Of a DNA stretch of 64,000 nt, positions 18,791 through 25,978 are shown one piece after another. The notes under the pieces were generated by a model, which saw only the letters and a program-made list of their open reading frames with translations, was not told where the DNA came from and did no database searches. Position 1 is the first letter of the stretch. Every line of letters starts with the position of its first letter. Source of the DNA: Clostridia bacterium (GTDB taxonomy: Bacteria; Bacillota; Clostridia; TANB77; CAG-508). The stretch lies in assembly GCA_017404545.1 (NCBI GenBank), contig JAFRCC010000018.1:248001-312000 (forward strand), in the 5' to 3' direction. Made by a program: the position numbers and the translations under genes.

Positions 18791-18997
18791 TTAGTAATAT
18801 CCACGCTCACGGTAGAAATTTTCTACTTCTACCTGGTTGACAGGTTTTACCTTCTTCACAGTGTGTATAGTTCCATAGTTGTCTTTAACAAGTAAAGTTA
18901 CTGTTGCCGAGTTTTCTTCGGCAATGCCTACTATAGTTCCAATACATGCCGTGAAGTCTGCACTTCTAAAATAAGCCTTTTTTCCTGTTTCAAACAT
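18791..18997 (-). CDS. Small beta-rich protein, 68 aa
   Basis: Not recognised. Perfect SD AGGAGG six bases before the ATG and a terminator after the stop make it a convincing gene. The sequence alternates like a small SH3-like barrel (YFRSADFTACIGTIVGIAEE, VTLLVKDNYGTIHTV) and ends in a charged helix, NFYRERGYY. No TM or signal. G+C is higher than in the neighbours, fitting an accessory gene at the edge of the island. Resemblance to a KOW-type barrel is by eye only. Confidence 0.7.
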   Translation of the reverse strand: MFETGKKAYFRSADFTACIGTIVGIAEENSATVTLLVKDNYGTIHTVKKVKPVNQVEVENFYRERGYY

Positions 18998-19089
18998 AAT
19001 TTACCTCCTTGCGTAATAACGCTTTCAATTACATATGTTGTTTTTGGCTACTGATGAATCGGAGTAAAACTTGTTCATCACTTATAATT

Positions 19090-19281
19090 TTACCACATTT
19101 TACATAAAATAGCAAATATAACTGCAGTATGTGGTTCTACATAAGCAAGATTAGTTTTTTCTACCATTCTCAAACTACCATTCTTTATCTTTGGTTCACA
19201 ATTACTAAAAGTGCAAGCCCATTTAATCTTAGAATGTAATTCTTTACTTATTGCTATTTCTCTATTAACTATAGATAGCAT
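19090..19281 (-). CDS. Small protein, paralog of the one at 31688, 63 aa
   Basis: Unknown family with two members here. I choose the ATG at 19281, which has AGGAGG ten bases upstream and aligns with the paralog start; the frame opens further to 19338. Shared residues include IV-E, a Cys-x-Phe pair, P---NGS-R--E-TNL-Y-EPH-A-I near the C-terminus (here NGSLRMVEKTNLAYVEPHTA). This copy is shorter and ends ILCKMW soon after the conserved block. Upstream on the same strand are a palindrome (19327-19352), a terminator and a candidate RNA, mirroring the paralog, which follows tRNA-Thr and a terminator. Confidence 0.7.
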   Translation of the reverse strand: MLSIVNREIAISKELHSKIKWACTFSNCEPKIKNGSLRMVEKTNLAYVEPHTAVIFAILCKMW

Positions 19282-19326
19282 ATCACCCCAACCTCCTTTT
19301 TTCAATATTTTGAGGCTATGTCTTAC

Positions 19327-19352
19327 TTTAATTATCAATGTTGATAATTAAA
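19327..19352. promoter_or_regulatory. 12-bp inverted repeat ahead of the 63-aa gene
   Basis: Perfect arms around a two-base centre (TTTAATTATCAA, TG, complement) between the terminator at 19354-19387 and the SD. Either an operator or an alternative hairpin that competes with the terminator. Confidence 0.45.
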
Positions 19353-19353
19353 A

Positions 19354-19546
19354 GCAAAAAAATAAGCCGACTAAATCGACTTATTTATTACGAATAATAT
19401 TCACTTTTGTTTTCATCATGGAGCCCACAGTACTCCGCTACATACTTGAGTTTCAAGTGATTCGACGAAAGCGCATTATGGAGCGATTGTCGTAGTTATT
19501 TACAATTCTTTGCTCTTTTAACGATTGATTTGAAAATTAACCAATT
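19354..19546 (-). ncRNA. Candidate structured RNA (leader or free small RNA) ending in terminator
   Basis: The region between the small gene and the toxin module has no ORF of note. On the minus strand a promoter at 19553-19580 is followed by about 190 bases that fold into several local stems: CGAC...GTCG around 19460-19490, ACTTGA-AAC-TCAAGT, and GGAG...CTCC near 19420-19437. It ends with a 10-bp terminator (19361-19370 with 19376-19385, U-tract to 19354). G+C is above background. It could be an attenuating leader for the 19090 gene or an independent RNA. The 3' end GTGGGCTCCA resembles a tRNA end but no cloverleaf fits. Confidence 0.45.
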
Positions 19547-19552
19547 TTGTTC

Positions 19553-19580
19553 ATTATATCATTGCATATATAAAATGCAA
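19553..19580 (-). promoter_or_regulatory. Promoter of the candidate RNA
   Basis: Minus strand TTGCAT (19575-19580), 16-base spacer, TATAAT (19553-19558) preceded by TGA. Confidence 0.55.
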
Positions 19581-19641
19581 TACAAATGTCTAAAAAATAT
19601 TACGAAAATTTGTTTCATTTCTATTGTGTTCACTAACATAT

Positions 19642-19738
19642 TATGATATACTCCTAAACATAGGAAATGAGCATTGTAGTAGATATGTGTTGCCACTGCA
19701 CTAGATAACTTTTGTTATCAGAAAGTGAGGTGGTGTTT
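19642..19738 (+). promoter_or_regulatory. Toxin promoter -10 and SD-sequestering leader
   Basis: TATGAT at 19642-19647 gives a start near 19654 and a leader of about 85 bases. CCAC (19693-19696) can pair with GTGG (19730-19733) and CACT (19699-19702) with AGTG (19724-19727), enclosing a perfect hairpin GATAAC-TTTT-GTTATC (19704-19719). This fold buries the SD GAGGTGG (19727-19733), the usual translational lock of type I toxin mRNAs. Confidence 0.55.
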
Positions 19739-19852
19739 ATGGGTTTAATACTATTCTTTTTACTTGCCTTATTGGCATCAATAACTCTAAATATAACCTT
19801 GTTGACGATTTTATACATAAAATATGTAAATTCAATCATAGATAAGGAATAA
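19739..19852 (+). CDS. Small hydrophobic peptide, candidate type I toxin, 37 aa
   Basis: Encodes MGLILFFLLALLASITL followed by a second hydrophobic stretch (LLTILYIKYV) and a charged tail, SIIDKE. One membrane-spanning helix with a polar C-terminus is the shape of Fst/Ldr, TxpA and BsrG type toxins, which depolarise or disturb the membrane. SD GAGGTGG five bases before the ATG. A 15-bp perfect stem follows the stop immediately, and a convergent RNA overlaps the 3' end. I see no clear sequence match to a named toxin family; the assignment rests on size, hydrophobicity and architecture. Confidence 0.6.
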   Translation: MGLILFFLLALLASITLNITLLTILYIKYVNSIIDKE

Positions 19853-19942
19853 AATAACAGCACATTCTGCTCTCCAAAGTACGAATGTGCTGTTATTACA
19901 ACTTGTAGTGACAACTGCATTCTCTGCGGTTGCTCATTTCCT
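19845..19942 (-). ncRNA. Candidate antitoxin RNA, convergent with toxin mRNA
   Basis: From a near-consensus promoter at 19949-19977 this RNA of about 100 bases would contain no ORF. It ends at the 15-bp stem shared with the toxin mRNA, here followed by UUAUU. Its 3' half is complementary to the toxin mRNA tail. Its first bases, from AGGAAATGAGCA, repeat the first bases of the toxin mRNA in inverted orientation (19661-19673 against 19931-19943), and GTTGYCACTRCA recurs as well, so the two RNAs begin alike. This resembles txpA/ratA and bsrG/SR4, where antisense RNA pairs at the 3' end. Confidence 0.55.
19853..19897. terminator. Shared stem-loop between toxin mRNA and antisense RNA
   Basis: Perfect 15-bp arms 19853-19867 and 19883-19897 with a 15-base loop. 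The U-rich flank is better on the minus strand, so it terminates the antisense RNA and probably also the toxin mRNA. Confidence 0.7.
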
Positions 19943-19948
19943 ATATTT

Positions 19949-19977
19949 ATTATACACAGATATATACGAAAAGTCAA
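19949..19977 (-). promoter_or_regulatory. Strong promoter of the antisense RNA
   Basis: TTGACT (19972-19977), exact 17-base spacer, TATAAT (19949-19954). The best SigA-like promoter in the island. No terminator is visible between it and the AAA/M41 gene ending at 20018, which is on the same strand. Confidence 0.75.
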
Positions 19978-20017
19978 ACAAATTCACATTAATTAGCAAA
20001 TTATATATATTCTACAG

Positions 20018-23000
20018 CTACCCAATTTTGTCCATAATTAAATTTAGGAATTCATCACCATTCATTGTTCCCTTTTTCATAAGCTCATCTATTACATAAT
20101 CAAATACTTCTCTGTTATTAGCAATTAATTCCTTAGTTTCATTGTAACAATCTTCCAATAACTGTTTCTTTTCCTTATCAAGTAATTGTTGCATCTCTAA
20201 TCCTATTTCTGAATATTTTAAATTTTGTAGTCCTAAAGAATCTGATAATCCTCCATATTTAAAAACTCTATCTATCAATTTTGTTGCATTTTCTAAGTCA
20301 TTAGAACACCCTGTAGAAACTTTTCCTAAAATCACATCCTCAGCAGCTCTTCCAGCTAACATAACATCAATGCGATTTAAATAATCTCTTTTTGTCAAAT
20401 GTAATTTGTTCTTCGGATTTGTATGCAGTATATACCCTAGAGCCCCATTTCCTTCTGGAACAACAGTTATAACTTTTAATGTTGTTTCTCCATTATGTAG
20501 ATATTCAATTAGTGCGTGTCCTATTTCATGTATTGCAGTCCATCTTCTAGCCTCATCATCAACATCAGATGGTAAAACTGCATTTTCTTCATTATTAAAT
20601 GTTTTTTCCACCATATCTTCTATACTCGGAATATCGTCAACTGTCAGTACATCTAGGTTATTCTCTATATTTTCACTCATAGAATGCTTAATTAGTATTT
20701 CCTGCAATAATTTTTCTACAAATCTTCCATTACCAAAATTTTGAACTGAACTAAAATATTTTAGTATATCCATGACTTTTTCTTTTACATCTTCATTTAT
20801 CTTTATAGAATACTCTTTACACTTTACTTCAAATATCTTGTATAATTCTTCAGCTTTATAATTTTCAAATTCAAATGTGTATCCTATTCTTGAAGCTATT
20901 CCCGAATTAGAATTAACAAATTCTTTCATTTCTTCGCTATATCCAGCAAATATGACGACTAATTCGTCTTTGTGGTCTTCCATTGCTTTAATCAATGTTG
21001 CGATTGCCTCGTTACCAAAATCTTTGCTGTTATTGTTCGGAGTCAAACTATATGCTTCATCTACAAATAGAACACCACCCAATGCACCTTCTATTACTTT
21101 TTCAGTTTTTGATGCCGTTTCTCCAACATATTCTCCGACTAAATCTTTTCTTTCTACTTCAACCAATTTATTTATTCTAATGCAACCTATATTATAAAAC
21201 ATTTCAGTAATCTTTCTTGCCATAGTTGTTTTTCCTGTTCCAGCTTCACCTTTAAATAACATATGTAATCTTAAGTCAGGAAGAACAACTTCAACTTTTT
21301 TAGATAATTTTTCTCTAAATTTGATGTAATTTCCTAATGCAATAACTTCTTTTTTAACCTTATCCATACCAATAATATTTTCAAACAATTCTTCAACTCT
21401 GTCAGGATTACGCTCTCCAGATGACTGTGTTAATATTTCTTCAACTTTTGGAATACTATCCTCAGTTAATTCCATTATTTTATCTTCTTCCAAATTTAAA
21501 GTTGCTTGTTTTGTCATACTTTTTTGTAAAATATTATCTATATATCTTCCATTACCAAAATTTTTTTTGTTTCTTCCAAAGTTAATAAGCTCTCTTACTC
21601 TTTTTTCAGCACCATTGTTTATCGAAAATCCAATATTTTCAGCCTTCAATTTATATATTTGGTATAGTTCTTCTTCATTATAATCAGCAAATTCAAATGT
21701 ATATCCAATTCTTGACTGTATACCAGAATTTGCCCTTACAAATTCTTGCATTTCTTTAGAATATCCTGCTAATATTACAACTAATTCTCCTTTATTATCT
21801 TCCATTGCCTTAACCAATGTACTTATTGCCTCATCACCCATTGATCCAGAAGATTGTGCTAGCGAATAAGCCTCATCAATGAATAAAACTCCTCCAAGAG
21901 CAGAATTAATTACTTTTCCTGTTTTCAATGGTGTTTGTCCAGAATATGCAGCAATTAAATCTTTTGCCTCCACTTCTATGCATTTATTTTCTTTAATATA
22001 TCCAAGGTCAAATAAAGTCCTTGCTACCATTCTTGCAATCGTGGTTTTACCTGTACCAGCGTTTCCTAAAAACATCATATGTAAATTGAACTTTGGCATT
22101 TCTTTTCCTAATTTTTCAATTCTCGCTTGTAGCTCTAAAAACTGCTTTAATTCTATTAATTGATGCTTTACATTATTCATTCCAATTATATTTTTAAACA
22201 TATTCTCGATTGTTTCATCTTTGCGTCGCTCTTCTGGTAAAATTATTTCCTCCTTTTCAGACACATAATTCGCCAAGAAGACTCCAAAATCCCTATTTTT
22301 AAATGGAAAAAACTTTCTATTGTTATTTATAAAATCCAATACATATTTTTTGTTATCGTCATTCATTAATTTTTTATGATAATCTGGTAATGCGTCTTCA
22401 AATATACTTAATATCTCTTCATTCTCCAAGTCCTTAAAATAGACCACTTCGTCAAATATATATGACAACTTTGGATTACTCATAAAAAACTTTTTAAGTT
22501 CTATTTCTGTACAATTTATAATTATATATCTACCACTAGCTTGGGTAATAATTTTTTGTAATTTTGACTTATTTGTTTTCTTACTAGATTCAATAGATTC
22601 TGAGAAATCGTCATTAAACTCTAAGTTATCGATAAGCTCTTGTATGCCTGATACACTATATACCACATTTTCTTGTATATTAAATTCTGTGTTTAAATTT
22701 ATATATTGTGGCTTATTATAACTCACCTTTCCAATTCTATGTAAATATTTCGTTATGTCATTAATGCAATTTTCTTTATCAGTTCCCTCTTCACCAACGA
22801 AAATACAATTCAAACCTTTAATACTGGGAACCGCAAGTGGTTCTATTATTTTTTCCACTTCTCTAGAAAATTTTACCTTCTTTAGCTCATTGTAATTTCT
22901 ACTATATACATCATTATCCGTTGCTTCTGGTAGAAATTCATTTGATTGTACTAATTCTCTCCCCGATGAGTGCTCCAAATACCATATATATCCAGCCACT

Positions 23001-23329
23001 ACTATTGGACAACTACTCATTGCACAAAAAACAAATTTGGAATCTCTTTTTCCTTTACATTCTGTATTTAGGCTAGCATTTGGTAATGTTGAAAATACGT
23101 AAGAATAAATATTTTCATTTATTACTCCAGAAGAAATAGAATCAACCAAACCCTGTCTTCTACATACACCAGCATGATATATACTTATTCTCCCTTTCTC
23201 ATCAAGCTCTTTATCAACTCTTATCAAATTTAATTCATTAAGTTTTTTCGCCATTTGAACAACACTATGAGGAATTTTGTCATAATCAATTCCTTTCCAT
23301 TCAAATTCAAAATCTATTTTTTCATCCAT
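20018..23329 (-). CDS. Triple AAA+ (one degenerate, two CbxX-type) fused to M41 metalloprotease
   Basis: 1103 residues. A unique N-terminus (1-165) precedes a degenerate P-loop region, IFVGEEGTDKENC (about 176-188), with no Lys-Thr in the right place, and a lid-like segment to about 360. Two CbxX/CfqX (SpoVK-like) AAA+ modules follow. The first has GNAGTGKTT (422-430), VLFIDEAYSL (481-490) and SGIQSR (535-540); the second GEAGTGKTT (694-702), VLFVDEAYSL (753-762) and SGIASR (809-814). From about 925 comes an FtsH-type M41 domain with HEIGH (934-938) and SNDLENAT, whose Asp1011 is the expected third zinc ligand. No TM helix, unlike FtsH, so probably a soluble ATP-driven protease. It overlaps the previous gene by eight bases. 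Confidence 0.9.
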   Translation of the reverse strand: MDEKIDFEFEWKGIDYDKIPHSVVQMAKKLNELNLIRVDKELDEKGRISIYHAGVCRRQGLVDSISSGVINENIYSYVFSTLPNASLNTECKGKRDSKFVFCAMSSCPIVVAGYIWYLEHSSGRELVQSNEFLPEATDNDVYSRNYNELKKVKFSREVEKIIEPLAVPSIKGLNCIFVGEEGTDKENCINDITKYLHRIGKVSYNKPQYINLNTEFNIQENVVYSVSGIQELIDNLEFNDDFSESIESSKKTNKSKLQKIITQASGRYIIINCTEIELKKFFMSNPKLSYIFDEVVYFKDLENEEILSIFEDALPDYHKKLMNDDNKKYVLDFINNNRKFFPFKNRDFGVFLANYVSEKEEIILPEERRKDETIENMFKNIIGMNNVKHQLIELKQFLELQARIEKLGKEMPKFNLHMMFLGNAGTGKTTIARMVARTLFDLGYIKENKCIEVEAKDLIAAYSGQTPLKTGKVINSALGGVLFIDEAYSLAQSSGSMGDEAISTLVKAMEDNKGELVVILAGYSKEMQEFVRANSGIQSRIGYTFEFADYNEEELYQIYKLKAENIGFSINNGAEKRVRELINFGRNKKNFGNGRYIDNILQKSMTKQATLNLEEDKIMELTEDSIPKVEEILTQSSGERNPDRVEELFENIIGMDKVKKEVIALGNYIKFREKLSKKVEVVLPDLRLHMLFKGEAGTGKTTMARKITEMFYNIGCIRINKLVEVERKDLVGEYVGETASKTEKVIEGALGGVLFVDEAYSLTPNNNSKDFGNEAIATLIKAMEDHKDELVVIFAGYSEEMKEFVNSNSGIASRIGYTFEFENYKAEELYKIFEVKCKEYSIKINEDVKEKVMDILKYFSSVQNFGNGRFVEKLLQEILIKHSMSENIENNLDVLTVDDIPSIEDMVEKTFNNEENAVLPSDVDDEARRWTAIHEIGHALIEYLHNGETTLKVITVVPEGNGALGYILHTNPKNKLHLTKRDYLNRIDVMLAGRAAEDVILGKVSTGCSNDLENATKLIDRVFKYGGLSDSLGLQNLKYSEIGLEMQQLLDKEKKQLLEDCYNETKELIANNREVFDYVIDELMKKGTMNGDEFLNLIMDKIG

Positions 23330-24350
23330 TAGATTCCCACCAATCCATTAAAATTAAATTATTTATTGCTACATTCCCTGCGGTTCCGTCACACTTTGAC
23401 AAAACATAAATTTGGTTTGATTCACTATCTTGATTACTACTTGGATTGCTTTCACTATTTAGTATTTGCTCAATTACTTCAAATAATTCTTTCTTTATCT
23501 TTTCAAAAAAATCATTTATTTCTTTATTATCCACTCTGTTAGTGATTTTAAATGCAAATCCATCAATTGATCCACCTATATCATCATATTCTAAACTTAT
23601 CTTTGAGCTAACAATATTATCGAATATATTATTATTTTCTTGAAGATTTGAATACTTAAAAATATTTCTTATATATTTAAGTATTATCAATTTCACTGTT
23701 TTTACTATTTGTCGCTGTAATTCTTTTTCTTTATCAAAACTGATTTTTTTAAATAAGCTGTGTATATTTGGCTGAAGGAGGTATTCATTAACAATAGAAA
23801 TCTCTCTATATTGACTATTTTCGCCTGTTTTTTTTCCTTCCTGTACCAATAAAAGTAATTTTGAATTTTCATCAAATTTTTCAGTTATTTTTTGAAATTC
23901 AGATTCAATATCTATTTTTTTAATTATCAATTTAGCCAATTCATTTAGCATATTCTTTAGTTGTTCAGATTCAGCCAAATATAATGTGTCATCTTTACTA
24001 TTATTTTTTACAAATTCTATTATTTGATAATATGCATTAAAAATACTTTCTTCTTGTACGTATTTATTAAAATTATTTATACAGTTCAATTGAATTTCGT
24101 TAAAATTGTATTGAGAATCATCAATACTTTTACTGATTCTTGCAGATATACTAGACCTTTTGTTGTTTAATACGCACCACTTATAATACATTAAATAATA
24201 TTGTTCATTATATGAATGACTCAGTATGTACTCATCTGATATATTTAAAAAATGAATAATTCTCTCTTGTACCGTTTTTTCAGGTATTTGGTCATTCCTC
24301 ATTCTATCCAACAAATTATTTAAGCGATTATTTACATTATCATTTTCCAT
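23322..24350 (-). CDS. Unknown helical cassette protein, 342 aa
   Basis: No family recognised. Predicted cytoplasmic and mostly helical, rich in Asn, Ile, Lys and Ser, with no TM, Cys motif or P-loop. The C-terminal segment (about 255-342) looks beta-rich (YDDIGGSIDGFAFKITNRVD) and ends NLILMDWWESNG. The SD AAAGGAG lies in the last codons of the preceding gene (two bases between stop and start), and its 3' end overlaps the AAA/M41 start, so it is translationally coupled on both sides. It is probably an adaptor or structural subunit; that is inferred from position only. Confidence 0.8.
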   Translation of the reverse strand: MENDNVNNRLNNLLDRMRNDQIPEKTVQERIIHFLNISDEYILSHSYNEQYYLMYYKWCVLNNKRSSISARISKSIDDSQYNFNEIQLNCINNFNKYVQEESIFNAYYQIIEFVKNNSKDDTLYLAESEQLKNMLNELAKLIIKKIDIESEFQKITEKFDENSKLLLLVQEGKKTGENSQYREISIVNEYLLQPNIHSLFKKISFDKEKELQRQIVKTVKLIILKYIRNIFKYSNLQENNNIFDNIVSSKISLEYDDIGGSIDGFAFKITNRVDNKEINDFFEKIKKELFEVIEQILNSESNPSSNQDSESNQIYVLSKCDGTAGNVAINNLILMDWWESNG

Positions 24351-24352
24351 TC

Positions 24353-25960
24353 CTATACTCCTTTATAATTTGGATTTTTAGTCTTTATTTCGGATTTACA
24401 ATTAGGACATTTACAGTAAAATACTTCTTCATCTTTAGGAACGTTCCAATTTAATACAAAATCTGTACCACAATTTGAGCAATTTATAATTATTTTTTTA
24501 TTTTTTTCTGCTTTAATATCTTCTTTCTTTTTATTATTTGCATCTTCAATAAAGTCATATTCTACTATGTAATTATCCATATTCAATTTCAATATTTTAT
24601 TGTTTGAATATATGGATTCAATAATCTGCATAAAATTATTGTCCATTTTACTAGCAAAAATTTCATCAAAATCCTTATTTTGCTTTATTTTCCAACTAGC
24701 GCAATATAAATATTTTTCAACTACAAAATATATTTGTAAAATTCTTACTCCCTCGATTGTATCTACAATCACTTGGTGAGTATCGCTTAAAATTTCCATG
24801 TATTTACTATCAATTTTTTCTTTTAATGTTGCTATATTCGGCTGTTTAACTTTGTTTCCATTTTTTTTGATATTTTCTATATTTAACTCAACTAGATTAA
24901 TAGCTTCTATATTTTTTTCTTTTTTTAACTTTCCATCACAAACTATAGTCATATAATCATTTTTTTGATCTTTTATTATAAGTTCTGTTTTCTCACTAAT
25001 CCCTATGTCTTTATACTTACCTATTTCAATTATGGTCAAAGATTTCGGCAATTCAAATCTTAACCCTAATCTTTCACTTTCTATAATTGTATCCTGATTG
25101 CCATGGTTGAGAGGTGTATCTCTGCTTTCATTATTATAATTATTGTTTTTTTCATTATAATCTACTTTTATATTTTCCAATTTCATAATTGCATCTATTA
25201 GTTTATCAATATCTTTTTCATCTTTTATGCATTTTAAAATATGTTTATTGACATCTGAGTATTTTTTTATATATTCATGTATCAATATTTCAGTTTGTGC
25301 TTTAACTTTAACCAGTTCCATAAATCTTATTGATACTACCTCATCATATAAATTCCTTGCAGGATGATTGTCTGGCATTTCTCTATAAACAACAGAGCAT
25401 ACAGCATTTAATCCTCCAGAAGACAAGTTTACGCAATTTTCTAATTTTTTATCTTCTTCATTGCTCTTACATAGTACCGCATACACCAATATTCTCATAA
25501 ACTTCTTAATAAAGTCGGATATGTCATTTCTTTCTGCAAAAAGTGCAAATGTGTTTATGAAGCTTCCCCAATTATCTGGAAATTGTTCATTACTTGAATA
25601 TCTCTCCTCTTTTCCATTAGAATATGTAATACCAAACAGCCACTTATCACTATTTTTGTCATTGCTATCAAATTTCTCTTTCCACTCTATAATGTCATCT
25701 TTTATTATATTATAAAATCTATTCATTTCGTCTGGATATATTTTACTTTTAAATCTTATTGATTGTGCTTCATCAAAAAAAACAATACTATCACTGCTTA
25801 TAGTATATTTAAAATTGTATGTGTCACTTTTCATAGAAAAGATAATCTCTTTAATTATCTTTCCCATTTCCAAGTTTGATGCTTCATTACTTGAATTACT
25901 TGAAATCTGTAATATTTTTTTCTTACCAAAAATCTTAAAGAATATTTCTTTGATATTCAT
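24353..25960 (-). CDS. Cassette protein with C-terminal zinc ribbon, 535 aa
   Basis: No overall family recognised. Residues 1-270 form a mixed domain (NFKYTISSDSIVFFDEAQ near 49-66). About 290-470 starts GLRFELPKSLTIIEIGKY and looks like a PsbP/DcrB-type alpha-beta fold. The last 45 residues are a zinc ribbon, INCSNCGTDF then YCKCPNCKSEI, with at least four usable Cys ligands. No TM or signal. Strong GGAGG SD. Second gene of the cassette, 18 bases behind the VirD4-like gene. The ribbon suggests nucleic acid or protein binding; role otherwise unknown. Confidence 0.8.
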   Translation of the reverse strand: MNIKEIFFKIFGKKKILQISSNSSNEASNLEMGKIIKEIIFSMKSDTYNFKYTISSDSIVFFDEAQSIRFKSKIYPDEMNRFYNIIKDDIIEWKEKFDSNDKNSDKWLFGITYSNGKEERYSSNEQFPDNWGSFINTFALFAERNDISDFIKKFMRILVYAVLCKSNEEDKKLENCVNLSSGGLNAVCSVVYREMPDNHPARNLYDEVVSIRFMELVKVKAQTEILIHEYIKKYSDVNKHILKCIKDEKDIDKLIDAIMKLENIKVDYNEKNNNYNNESRDTPLNHGNQDTIIESERLGLRFELPKSLTIIEIGKYKDIGISEKTELIIKDQKNDYMTIVCDGKLKKEKNIEAINLVELNIENIKKNGNKVKQPNIATLKEKIDSKYMEILSDTHQVIVDTIEGVRILQIYFVVEKYLYCASWKIKQNKDFDEIFASKMDNNFMQIIESIYSNNKILKLNMDNYIVEYDFIEDANNKKKEDIKAEKNKKIIINCSNCGTDFVLNWNVPKDEEVFYCKCPNCKSEIKTKNPNYKGV

Positions 25961-25978
25961 TTTTTTCCTCCGTATTTT

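Noticed and set aside
19415..19495. tRNA remnant suggested by GTGGGCTCCA
   Set aside because: No matching acceptor strand, T arm or D arm at the right distances; kept only as part of a structured RNA.
19654..19977. 107-codon minus-strand ORF across the toxin module
   Set aside because: It runs antisense through the hydrophobic peptide, the shared stem and the antisense promoter, with no SD; better explained as a shadow.
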